DNA from: Finegoldia magna ATCC 29328
GTDB lineage: Bacteria > Bacillota > Clostridia > Tissierellales > Peptoniphilaceae
Direction: 5' to 3'
NCBI RefSeq assembly: GCF_000010185.1
Contig: NC_010376.1
Span: forward strand, 1,187,501-1,251,500
Length of the DNA: 64,000 nt
The position numbers and the translations under genes are program-made. The notes under the pieces were generated by a model, which worked only from the letters and a program-made list of their open reading frames with translations, ran no database searches and was not told the origin of the DNA. Position 1 is the first letter of the stretch. Every line of letters begins with the position of its first letter. Positions 37,429-44,795 of the stretch are shown here, one piece after another.

Positions 37429-38381
37429 TATATAACTCTTTTGCTCCTTTGTGATCTAAATATCGATTGGTACATTTCAGTATCCAAGTATTTCTTCGCC
37501 AAAATTTCAGCTTGCTTATTGTCTATCCTAGTTTTCTTGTCAACTAAATCTAACAAAAACGGCACTCCTCTTGTATTTTCATCGGACATTGTAAGCACGA
37601 AAGAAATTATTTCATCGAATTTACCCATATTTTGCGATGGAATGTCGATAGCTATTACGCAAGGATCCTTAGATGTTCTTATAAATGCTTGTTCTATATT
37701 ATACTCTTCTTTTCTCGATTTATATTTTTCTACGACAAACCCTTCATTCATATCTAATACATTGAACAACGCTTCCCTGTCGAAAAGCATACCTACATTT
37801 TTTCCATTTTCGTGAAATGTGTTCATAATAATCTTTGTGCTGATTTCTTCGACAACTCCAACTAAAATAACACCTTCATCATGACAAAGTTCTACCAAAT
37901 CATTGTATAAATCTTCCGCTTCAAGTGCATATCTCATTAAAGTTCCGTCCATCATAAGTATTTTGACATCATGATTTGACACCGCTTCGATCGCTACAGC
38001 AAGTTCTGTAGCGCACAATTTTTCTTTTGATATTTGAAATTGGTCACGTTCTGAAAATTCATCCACCAATGGGCACAAAATATCCGCCTTAACCAAAGGT
38101 TCTTTGTCAGAACTCAAAAGAGCCATAGATTGAAAAAACTCCACATAGTTTGGATAATTTGCACCGATTCTATTAACAGAGCCATCTACAACGCAAATAC
38201 ATCCATCTTGCTTAATTTCTTTTAGCTTGTCAACACTAAATCTATCGTAAATTTTAATTTTCCCAATCTCATTTGTTATTAAATTTCTGATATCTTCTCT
38301 GCTTAATTTAGAGACATTTTTTCTATTTTTAAGTCTCTGATTTAAGCGAGATACTTCATCCATCAAATCTTTTGAAATCAT
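37428..38381 (-). CDS. nurA: NurA domain nuclease
   Basis: 317 residues. CVVDGSVNRIGANYPNYVEF matches the first metal-binding motif of the NurA domain (PF09376). MMDGTLMRYALEAEDLY and the C-terminal AKKYLDTEMYQSIFRSQRS fit the RNase H-like fold. NurA is a 5'-3' nuclease that sits in the HerA hexamer pore. Its ATG overlaps the rsmI stop by 4 nt, and its stop overlaps herA by one base, so HerA and NurA are made in a coupled fashion and almost certainly act together. Confidence 0.87.
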   Translation of the reverse strand: MISKDLMDEVSRLNQRLKNRKNVSKLSREDIRNLITNEIGKIKIYDRFSVDKLKEIKQDGCICVVDGSVNRIGANYPNYVEFFQSMALLSSDKEPLVKADILCPLVDEFSERDQFQISKEKLCATELAVAIEAVSNHDVKILMMDGTLMRYALEAEDLYNDLVELCHDEGVILVGVVEEISTKIIMNTFHENGKNVGMLFDREALFNVLDMNEGFVVEKYKSRKEEYNIEQAFIRTSKDPCVIAIDIPSQNMGKFDEIISFVLTMSDENTRGVPFLLDLVDKKTRIDNKQAEILAKKYLDTEMYQSIFRSQRSKRVI

Positions 38382-39205
38382 AATTCTAAGCTCTCTTTGT
38401 ACACATCGTTCTTCTTCAATCCGTACATATCGCTAACAATCTTCACCGCTTGTTTCTTGGATATTCCATCGTTTATAAGTTCTGTAAGTTTTTCTTTTAC
38501 ATCTATTTCTTCATTTTCTTCTATAAGTTTGTCGATTACTATTACAAATTCACCTTTTACAGTTTCATTTTTCAACATTTCCATAACCTCAGGGCAAGTC
38601 CCTTTGATAACGGATTCGTGAATTTTCGTAAGTTCTCTTAAAACACAAATTTTTCTATCCCCCAAAAACTCACTTAGTTCTTCAACTGTAGCCTCAACTC
38701 TATGAACTGATTCGTAAATTATTGTAGTCATCGTTGCGTTTTTGATTTGGTCGTAGAACTTGTTTTTATCAGAATTTTTTCTTGGCACAAATCCCAAAAA
38801 TGCAAATTGCAAACTATCGAATCCACTTCGAACCAAAGCGGTTATAGCAGCGCTTGCACCTGGTAGAACCTCGATATCTACATCGCGATCAATCGCTTTT
38901 TCCAATAAAATTTGCCCTGGATCACTAATAGAAGGCATTCCCGCATCGCTTACTACCGCACAGTTTATATGTTCCAACAAAATTTTGTCGATAATTTCTT
39001 CCGATCTACTTTGCTCGTTGTGTTTGTGATAACTTACAAGAGGCGTTTTGATATCGTAATAATTCAGTAATTTTGATGTGTTTCTTGTATCTTCACAATA
39101 AATTACATCCACATTTTTTAAAACATCCAACGACCTCAAAGTCATATCTTTCAAGTTTCCTATCGGAGTTGGCACAACGTAAATTTTAGACTTTTGTAAT
39201 TCCAT
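38378..39205 (-). CDS. rsmI: 16S rRNA 2'-O-ribose C1402 methyltransferase
   Basis: 275 residues. TPIGNLKDMTLR, the EDTRNTSKLL block, and SDAGMPSISDPG are the tetrapyrrole-methylase-fold signatures of RsmI. It methylates the ribose of C1402 in the decoding site of 16S rRNA using SAM. The start lies inside the trmN6 coding end (20 nt overlap), as in the yabB-yabC arrangement of Bacillus. nurA follows with a 4-nt overlap. Confidence 0.96.
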   Translation of the reverse strand: MELQKSKIYVVPTPIGNLKDMTLRSLDVLKNVDVIYCEDTRNTSKLLNYYDIKTPLVSYHKHNEQSRSEEIIDKILLEHINCAVVSDAGMPSISDPGQILLEKAIDRDVDIEVLPGASAAITALVRSGFDSLQFAFLGFVPRKNSDKNKFYDQIKNATMTTIIYESVHRVEATVEELSEFLGDRKICVLRELTKIHESVIKGTCPEVMEMLKNETVKGEFVIVIDKLIEENEEIDVKEKLTELINDGISKKQAVKIVSDMYGLKKNDVYKESLEL

Positions 39206-39899
39206 ATATATTCATCACTTCTTCCGTGTAGTCTTCATCATTATAAATAATCAGATTTTTCTCGAAAGTCAAGAAAGGTTTCTGATTTTTCACAAATTGT
39301 ATCATCACGAGATTTGGTTTATCGTCAATTCTCGATTGCACAAACCTAATTCTTTTTGCTTCCATATTGTGATTTCTTGCAATACTTAATAAATCAACCA
39401 ATCTCTCGCATCTATTTATCATAAACAAAGACCTGTTTGATTTTAGCTTTAACTTAGCAAATTCAAATAAATCTTCCAATTTCATTTCATTATCGTATCT
39501 TGATGTATGAAAATTAGTATTTTTATTAGAAATACCGTGACCATTTTTTTGATAAGGAGGGTTAACTATTATATTGTCTATTGAATCGTTTTTAATGTCG
39601 ACATTTTTGAAATCGTCATTAATGACATATGCGTTTTTCAATTTGTTAATCGCGATAGTTTCTTCCAGCATATCTGCCACATCTTTTTGAATCTCAATTC
39701 CAATGCATTTTGACAAATCATACAACGCCATACATCTCAGCATGAGTATTCCTGTGCCGCAACCAATATCAATAAGGTTGGTGTTCTTTTTCATTTTCGC
39801 AAAATCTGTAAGGAGGATGGAATCAATCGTAAAAGAAAATTTCTCATCATCGGCAATTATTTTTAAATCTGTTTTTGGTATAAAATGTTCTCTTTTCAT
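39186..39899 (-). CDS. tRNA1(Val)-type adenine-N6 methyltransferase (TrmN6/YabB family)
   Basis: 237 residues. The SAM motif DIGCGTGIL and the catalytic NPPY (IIVNPPYQKNGHG) mark a class I N6-adenine methyltransferase of the TrmN6/YabB group, next to rsmI as in Bacillus. ATG at 39899 is used. It has no clear ribosome binding site, because the sequence just before it is the T-run of the ferredoxin terminator. The alternative GTG at 39917 lies inside the terminator stem. How this gene is transcribed and started is unclear. Confidence 0.88.
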   Translation of the reverse strand: MKREHFIPKTDLKIIADDEKFSFTIDSILLTDFAKMKKNTNLIDIGCGTGILMLRCMALYDLSKCIGIEIQKDVADMLEETIAINKLKNAYVINDDFKNVDIKNDSIDNIIVNPPYQKNGHGISNKNTNFHTSRYDNEMKLEDLFEFAKLKLKSNRSLFMINRCERLVDLLSIARNHNMEAKRIRFVQSRIDDKPNLVMIQFVKNQKPFLTFEKNLIIYNDEDYTEEVMNIYGITKV

Positions 39900-39902
39900 A
39901 TT

Positions 39903-39934
39903 AAAAAAATAGACCACTCAAAAATGAGTAGTCT
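39903..39934 (-). terminator. Ferredoxin gene terminator, abutting trmN6
   Basis: Minus-strand stem AGACTACTCA / TGAGTGGTCT (one G:U) with a short T loop, followed by ATTTTTTT. It ends 3 bases before the ATG of the trmN6-like gene. Confidence 0.85.
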
Positions 39935-39949
39935 AATTCTCCCCTAAAA

Positions 39950-40120
39950 TTAGCAGTCTTGATGTGGAGCATCTACTGGACATACGTCAGCACAAGAACC
40001 ACAATCGATACATGCATCTTGATCAATTGTATAAATGTCCCCTTCAGAAATACAATCTACTGGACATTCAGGTTTACATTGTCCGCAAGCGATACAATCG
40101 TCAGAAATTTTATAAGCCAT
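39950..40120 (-). CDS. Ferredoxin, 2[4Fe-4S] (clostridial type)
   Basis: 56 residues, read directly from the minus strand. Two CxxCxxxCP clusters are present: CIACGQCKPECP and CIDCGSCADVCP. The protein starts MAYKISDDC and ends in DAPHQDC, and the gene is preceded by AAGGGGG. It is a soluble low-potential electron carrier for anaerobic enzymes such as pyruvate:ferredoxin oxidoreductase. It has its own promoter (40176-40204) and terminator and is inserted between ricT and trmN6 in an otherwise conserved cluster. Confidence 0.97.
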   Translation of the reverse strand: MAYKISDDCIACGQCKPECPVDCISEGDIYTIDQDACIDCGSCADVCPVDAPHQDC

Positions 40121-40175
40121 ATTGCTTTACCCCCTTGTAATTTTAGAGCGTTTTATGTATTTATGCTCTACTATC

Positions 40176-40204
40176 ATTATTACACAATATTTAAATAAAT
40201 GCAA
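40176..40204 (-). promoter_or_regulatory. Ferredoxin gene promoter (TTGCAT-17-AATAAT with TG)
   Basis: Minus strand: TTGCAT 40199-40204, 17-nt spacer, AATAAT 40176-40181, preceded by TGT. The leader contains a hairpin with AGAGC/GCTCT arms (40145-40169). Confidence 0.5.
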
Positions 40205-40208
40205 GTGC

Positions 40209-41051
40209 TTAATGACATTTATGATTACAACCACTGCATTTATTAAAATCAATTAATTCATCGACATTCACTTGAACTAATTCTTCAGTTTGATCCTCTG
40301 TCATGACTTTTACCTTTACAGATTCCAAAAGAGTGTTAGTTTCAGTAACAATGCCTTCTCCCATTTCAGTCGTGACTTTTTGACCAACATGTGGCATTTT
40401 CTTTAATTTGCATTCATAACCTTCTTGCTCATAATTCAAACAACACATAAGTCTTCCACAAAGTCCACTGATTTTTGAAGGATTAAGCGATAGCGATTGA
40501 TCTTTTGCCATTTTGATACTAACCGGATTGAAATTTCTCATATATCTATTGCAGCAACATCTTTGACCGCAAGGGCCGATTCCTCCTGCAATCTTAGCTT
40601 GGTCTCTCACTCCAATTTGTCTCAATTCAATTCTTATTCTAAAAATTCTCGCTAATTCTTTTACTAATTCTCTAAAATCAACTCTCTCATCTGAAGTAAA
40701 ATAAAAAATAATCTTATTATTATCAAATGTATATTCACAGTCAACTAATTTCATATCCAAGCCAAATTCTTTTACTTTTTCTTTGCAGACTTCGATAGAT
40801 TCCTTAGCTTTCTTCTTGTTTTCCATATAAATATAATCATCTGCACTATCTGCCAATCGTATAATTGGTTTCAAATCAGACGACAATTCTTTTTCATCTA
40901 TTTCAAAATTTTCTTTTACCACAACCCCATACTCAACACCACGAGCAGTCTCCACAATTACATGATCGCCCAATTTGTATTGAAGATTATTGGAATCGAA
41001 GTAATACACTTTACCAGCTTGTCTAAAACTAACACCAGTTACATCAAGCAT
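40209..41051 (-). CDS. ricT: PSP1 domain protein, RicT/YaaT
   Basis: 280 residues. The PSP1 C-terminal domain includes GGIGPCGQRCCCNRYMRNF and ISGLCGRLMCCLNYE, cysteines that in Bacillus ligate [4Fe-4S] clusters of the RicT-RicF-RicA (Y) complex, an RNase Y specificity factor. An additional CSGCNHKCH sits at the extreme C-terminus. It overlaps holB by 8 nt. The position after holB is conserved across Firmicutes. RicF and RicA homologues are not seen in the window. Confidence 0.93.
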   Translation of the reverse strand: MLDVTGVSFRQAGKVYYFDSNNLQYKLGDHVIVETARGVEYGVVVKENFEIDEKELSSDLKPIIRLADSADDYIYMENKKKAKESIEVCKEKVKEFGLDMKLVDCEYTFDNNKIIFYFTSDERVDFRELVKELARIFRIRIELRQIGVRDQAKIAGGIGPCGQRCCCNRYMRNFNPVSIKMAKDQSLSLNPSKISGLCGRLMCCLNYEQEGYECKLKKMPHVGQKVTTEMGEGIVTETNTLLESVKVKVMTEDQTEELVQVNVDELIDFNKCSGCNHKCH

Positions 41052-41862
41052 AGTTTTCCTCCATTATATACAATAAAAGCTCCTCCATAGAAAGCTCAAA
41101 ATTCGCATTAACTTTAAAATATCCCCTTACAGACTCAATCTTATCCAAAGTTTCTACTATAATTCTCTCGTTTGCCTTTGGATATTTCTTGTATAATTTC
41201 ACGAAATCTTTATTTAAAGAAGACTCATCACTAGTCTTTACAAATTTTAAAAATGACGAATAAAACTCCATCAAAAAATCAAATAATACATCAGTATCTT
41301 TTTGAAAATCAGACAAATACTCCTTCGAATCTAACATAGTAAGAAGGTTTTGTCCCATAGATTTATCCAAGATATCCAACATTTGAGAGTAATCAAATTC
41401 TTGATTTTCTCTCTCTTTTAGATAATTAATCACTTGACATCTTGAAATAATAGTTTTCAGAAGTTTATTCTTATTGTCCGTAAGTAATATAAAATATACA
41501 AAAGACTTCGGCTCCTCCAAGTTTTTCAAAAGAGCATTAGAAGCCTCTGTTCTCATTAAATCGGCCTGTCTTATCAACACAACCTTGTTATTAGATTCAA
41601 AAGGCTTTGTGGATACAAATTTTGCAATATCTCTGATTTTATCAATTGTTATAGAATTTTTCTCAGGTTCTATAATCAACAAATCAGATAATTTATCCCT
41701 GTCAAACTTCAATTTCAAATTAGAGTTTGTGACAAGCAAATTGTATATCAAAGCCTCAGCATCATAATTTATTTCGTTTAAATTCTCCCCATACAGTAAA
41801 TATTGGTTAGAAATTTTATTATTCTTTACTTGATTTATCAAAGTTTTGTTTTTCGGTAACAT
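41044..41862 (-). CDS. holB: DNA polymerase III delta' subunit
   Basis: 272 residues. The ATPase-like fold is degenerate, as usual for delta': LLYGENLNEINYDA replaces a functional P-loop. KVVLIRQADLMRTEASNALLKNLEEPKSFVYFILLTDNKNKLLKTIISRCQ is the diagnostic core in the family (only its start and end need comparing). It is part of the clamp loader. Its start overlaps the second darA-like stop by one base, and its order in the tmk cluster is conserved. Confidence 0.92.
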   Translation of the reverse strand: MLPKNKTLINQVKNNKISNQYLLYGENLNEINYDAEALIYNLLVTNSNLKLKFDRDKLSDLLIIEPEKNSITIDKIRDIAKFVSTKPFESNNKVVLIRQADLMRTEASNALLKNLEEPKSFVYFILLTDNKNKLLKTIISRCQVINYLKERENQEFDYSQMLDILDKSMGQNLLTMLDSKEYLSDFQKDTDVLFDFLMEFYSSFLKFVKTSDESSLNKDFVKLYKKYPKANERIIVETLDKIESVRGYFKVNANFELSMEELLLYIMEENYA

Positions 41863-42134
41863 TAAAACTTCTTAAAATCCTCTAAATCCATAACGAAAAC
41901 ATTAGCCTTTGATTCATTATCAGACTCAACATCATTTTCGTCACATACTTTTTTAATTATATCTAAAACAAATTGCTCATTTTCTACATCAGTACCAATT
42001 AACATCGTAGTGTTTCCTTTTTTCAAAAATCCACCTGTTGATGATAATTTTGTAGAAGATATTTTGTTTTCTAACAACTCTTTTGAAAGAATATGACATA
42101 AGTCATCTTCCATAATTACAACTATAAGTTTCAT
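41862..42134 (-). CDS. DarA/PstA-like cyclic-di-AMP receptor paralogue, shortened
   Basis: 90 residues, a paralogue of the adjacent DarA. It shares KLSSTGGFLKKGNTTMLIGT, the phosphate/nucleotide-contacting T-loop region, but lacks about 18 residues in the C-terminal half, where DarA has MLSVSMPGTNYIS and the following strand. It may have lost or altered c-di-AMP binding, or act as a partner of the full-length copy. In Bacillus the next gene at this place is yaaR, so this copy stands where yaaR would be. TTAGGTGA precedes ATG. Confidence 0.8.
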   Translation of the reverse strand: MKLIVVIMEDDLCHILSKELLENKISSTKLSSTGGFLKKGNTTMLIGTDVENEQFVLDIIKKVCDENDVESDNESKANVFVMDLEDFKKF

Positions 42135-42142
42135 AAAATCAC

Positions 42143-42469
42143 CTAAAATCTTAAATACTTATCTACTTCTAATAAAAACACAGTAGCGCCACCTACCATA
42201 ACCTCTACAGGATATGATATGTAGTTCGTTCCTGGCATACTTACAGAAAGCATAGATGTTGTAGTTTCTCTTGATTTGCAATCATTTTCAATAATTTCCA
42301 AACATTTATCTACATTTTCATCTTCAGTACCAATCAATAAAGTACTGTTTCCAGTTTTCAAAAATCCGCCAGTTGAAGCCAACTTTGTAATTCTAAAACC
42401 AGCTTCAGTAAGGTCTGCATTTAAATTATAAACATCTTGATCTTGAACAATTGCAACAACTAGTTTCAT
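42143..42469 (-). CDS. darA: Cyclic-di-AMP receptor DarA (PstA/YaaQ family)
   Basis: 108 residues, normal family length. This PII-like fold has MKLVVAIVQDQD at the start, ITKLASTGGFLKTGNSTLLIG in the T-loop region and VGGATVFLLEV near the end. DarA/PstA binds c-di-AMP as a trimer; its downstream target is not established. ATG at 42469 overlaps the tmk stop by 4 nt, has AAGGAG 9 nt upstream and matches the family start, so the longer reading from 42502 is rejected. Confidence 0.93.
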   Translation of the reverse strand: MKLVVAIVQDQDVYNLNADLTEAGFRITKLASTGGFLKTGNSTLLIGTEDENVDKCLEIIENDCKSRETTTSMLSVSMPGTNYISYPVEVMVGGATVFLLEVDKYLRF

Positions 42470-43077
42470 AAAACATTTCTCCTTTTTAAAACTTCTATAC
42501 ATTGACTAAATACATCTTCTACAGATTGAGTTGCATCAATAATTTCTATATTCTTTTCAGAATTTAAAATCTCTTTATATCCATTATATACCCTTTCATG
42601 GAAATTATTACCCTCTTTTTCGAGTCTATCTGCTGTATCCAAAGACGATTTTCTTTTCAAAGTAGTAATTGGATCAACATCGAAAAACAAAACGAAATCA
42701 GGAAAAACTCCATTTATGGCAAATTCGTTGATATTTCTAACATTTTCAATTCCCAAGCCTCTTCCTACTCCTTGATAAGCAAGAGAGGAAATAAGAAATC
42801 TATCGCACAAAACAATTTTGTTTTCATTTAATGCAGGAAGAATTGTTTCTTCAACATGTTGAGCTCTAGAAGCTGCATATAACAAAGCTTCTGTTCTATA
42901 ACCCATTTTGATATTTTCAGTATCAAGTATCAAATTTCTGATCTTTTCAGCAATGGGACTTCCGCCAGGTTCTCTAGTTTTGATAACATCATAATTATTT
43001 TCAATTAAATAATCGTAAACTTTTTGAATTATAGTTGATTTCCCACTGCCATCCGGACCTTCAAAAGTAATAAACAT
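42466..43077 (-). CDS. tmk: Thymidylate kinase
   Basis: 203 residues. P-loop GPDGSGKST (7-15), REPGGSPIAEKIR and LCDRFLISSLAYQG (the DRF motif) are intact. It phosphorylates dTMP to dTDP. First gene of the tmk-darA-darA2-holB-ricT run; it lies just after the L25 terminator, and no separate promoter was recognised in the ~15 bp between. Confidence 0.96.
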   Translation of the reverse strand: MFITFEGPDGSGKSTIIQKVYDYLIENNYDVIKTREPGGSPIAEKIRNLILDTENIKMGYRTEALLYAASRAQHVEETILPALNENKIVLCDRFLISSLAYQGVGRGLGIENVRNINEFAINGVFPDFVLFFDVDPITTLKRKSSLDTADRLEKEGNNFHERVYNGYKEILNSEKNIEIIDATQSVEDVFSQCIEVLKRRNVL

Positions 43078-43090
43078 TTTTTATCCTATA

Positions 43091-43113
43091 AAAAAAGCGA
43101 GTTAACTCGCTTT
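43091..43113 (-). terminator. L25 gene terminator
   Basis: Palindrome AAAGCGAGTT/AACTCGCTTT (43094-43113) followed on the minus strand by TTTTTT, between the L25 stop and the tmk start. Confidence 0.8.
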
Positions 43114-43127
43114 ATTTTTTCTATCTA

Positions 43128-43766
43128 TTATTCTGCGTCTTCTTCTTCAGTTTCACTAACTGTTGGAACATCTGCAGATACTTCTTCAACATCTTCTTCA
43201 ATTACTTCTTCTTTTGGTTCAGATAATGAGCATACTGCTTCTGTTTCATCGTTAAGAACTTTAATATCAGGGTTTTTGAATACATCCAAATCTTTTACTT
43301 CGAAAGTGTCACCATATTGCATATCGATAACTGATACAGCTGCTTCGTTTGGTAAGTTCTTAGGTAAACATTCGATTTCAACTTCGTCTAATAATTGCAT
43401 TAAAACTGAAGGTTGAAGTCTGATTTCGTCTCTTCCTTCTAATACAACTGGAATTGTGAAGTTTGCAACTTCGCCCATTTTAATTTCTTTAAAATCAACA
43501 TGTACATAATGATTTTTGAATGGGTGTTTTTGAACATCTTTAATAATTACTGTGTGTTCTTCACCGTCAACCTTAACATCGATTAAGCTTGAAGTACCAG
43601 CCATTAGGTGAACTTTTCTTAATTCTTTTTCATCAACTGTCACGTTGATTGGTTCAAAATCTTTTCCGTAAATAACTCCTGGAATTAATTCTTTTACTCT
43701 TAATTTTCTAACTGCATTTGAGCCAACTTTATCTCTTTTTTGCATATCTAATTTATAGTTAGTCAT
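43128..43766 (-). CDS. rplY: 50S ribosomal protein L25/general stress protein Ctc
   Basis: 212 residues, the long CTC form: an N-terminal L25 domain (KRDKVGSNAVRKLRVKELIPGVIYG) that binds 5S rRNA, plus a C-terminal TL5/CTC beta domain, then a Glu/Asp-rich tail. In Bacillus the CTC form is stress induced. A good promoter lies upstream (43802-43830), and TAGGAGG precedes ATG. Confidence 0.95.
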   Translation of the reverse strand: MTNYKLDMQKRDKVGSNAVRKLRVKELIPGVIYGKDFEPINVTVDEKELRKVHLMAGTSSLIDVKVDGEEHTVIIKDVQKHPFKNHYVHVDFKEIKMGEVANFTIPVVLEGRDEIRLQPSVLMQLLDEVEIECLPKNLPNEAAVSVIDMQYGDTFEVKDLDVFKNPDIKVLNDETEAVCSLSEPKEEVIEEDVEEVSADVPTVSETEEEDAE

Positions 43767-43801
43767 TTATTTTCCTCCTAAGTAATCTAAAATCTCTATT
43801 A

Positions 43802-43830
43802 ATTATACCAAATAAGTGATTTGTTCGCAA
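43802..43830 (-). promoter_or_regulatory. L25 promoter (TTGCGA-17-TATAAT, TGG extension)
   Basis: Minus strand: -35 at 43825-43830, 17-nt spacer, perfect -10 at 43802-43807 preceded by TGG. Confidence 0.7.
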
Positions 43831-43853
43831 CAAATTTAATATTTTTGTTAGTA

Positions 43854-44093
43854 TTAAAGGATAATATAATATAAAAACAGAATAGCCAATCCAGGGATTC
43901 CAAAAATTCCTGCTATTAACATATCGATTAAATTGTATGGAATATGAAGATTAAAAAAACTCAAAAATATATTTAAAATAAAAATTCCAACAAAGCCAGA
44001 AAGTGCATGCATACCTAATTTAAATGATATTTTAAAAAACAATGCCAAAATTGCAACGCTAACTAATACAATAATAATTGTAGCTAAACTCAT
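43854..44093 (-). CDS. BofA-family membrane protein
   Basis: 79 residues with two to three membrane segments and the C-terminal AGIFGIPGLAILFLYYIIL that characterises the BofA family (pro-sigma-K processing inhibitor). In Bacillus BofA holds the SpoIVFB protease inactive during sporulation. Homologues occur in non-spore-formers with unknown role. ATG at 44093 is chosen, since AGGAG lies 9 nt upstream; TTG at 44102 would touch it. It ends only about 25 bp upstream of the L25 -35 element and diverges from tpx. Confidence 0.75.
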   Translation of the reverse strand: MSLATIIIVLVSVAILALFFKISFKLGMHALSGFVGIFILNIFLSFFNLHIPYNLIDMLIAGIFGIPGLAILFLYYIIL

Positions 44094-44173
44094 TAATATC
44101 AACTCCTATTGTTTATATGAATAATTTTTTGGGTATAAACTTTTGTGAATGAAAATATAAGGAGGTCTATAAC

Positions 44174-44680
44174 ATGGACAAAAGACAAGAAACAACATTT
44201 GCAAACAACCCTGTAACATTATTAGGAACTAAAGTAAAAGTAGGAGATAAAGCTCAAGATTTCACTTGCTTAAACGCAGAATTAAAACCAGTAAAATTAT
44301 CTGATTATGACGGAAAGAAAAAATTAATTTCTGTAGTACCATCAATCGATACTGGCGTTTGCGAATTCCAAACAAAAGAATTCAACAAAAAAGCTAGTGA
44401 ATTTGACAACACAATTATATTTACAATTAGTTGTGATTTGCCATTTGCACAATCAAGATTCTGTGCAGCTGAAGGAATCGACAATCTAATAGTCCTAAGC
44501 GATCACAAAGATTTAGATTTCGGTTTGAAATACGGTTTCGTTATGGAAGAATTCCGTCTTCTTAACAGAGGTATCGTAATTTTAGATGAAAACAACGAAG
44601 TTAAATACGTTGAATATGTAAAAGAAAATACAAATCATCCTGATTACGACAAAGCTATAGAAGCCTTAAAATCACTTTAA
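44174..44680 (+). CDS. tpx: Thiol peroxidase
   Basis: 168 residues of the atypical 2-Cys peroxiredoxin type. Peroxidatic cysteine C63 (PSIDTGVC) and resolving C97 (SRFCAAEG) match E. coli Tpx C61/C95. It reduces hydroperoxides with electrons from thioredoxin; TrxA is encoded at 47404. AAGGAGG lies 9 nt before ATG. A TTGTTT/TATAAA pair (44109-44114, 44134-44139) with a 19-nt spacer is a weak promoter candidate. Confidence 0.96.
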   Translation: MDKRQETTFANNPVTLLGTKVKVGDKAQDFTCLNAELKPVKLSDYDGKKKLISVVPSIDTGVCEFQTKEFNKKASEFDNTIIFTISCDLPFAQSRFCAAEGIDNLIVLSDHKDLDFGLKYGFVMEEFRLLNRGIVILDENNEVKYVEYVKENTNHPDYDKAIEALKSL

Positions 44681-44749
44681 TAAATTATATCATACAAAAA
44701 ATCGATAATACTTTCGAAAAGTATACAAAATATTAAAGATTAATAAACA

Positions 44750-44787
44750 AAAATCTCGTAACCGATTTTTCGATTACGAGATTTTTT
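44750..44787. terminator. Bidirectional terminator between tpx and the P-type ATPase
   Basis: Stem AAAATCTCGTA / TACGAGATTTT with an inner AATCG pairing, T-run on the plus side and A-rich flank on the other, between convergent genes. Confidence 0.85.
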
Positions 44788-44795
44788 AATTTAAA

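Noticed and set aside
35608-38381. HerA-NurA as an anti-phage defence island
   Set aside because: No SIR2, DUF4297 or other effector is linked, and the pair is overlapped with rsmI in a housekeeping operon. NurA is the classical repair partner.
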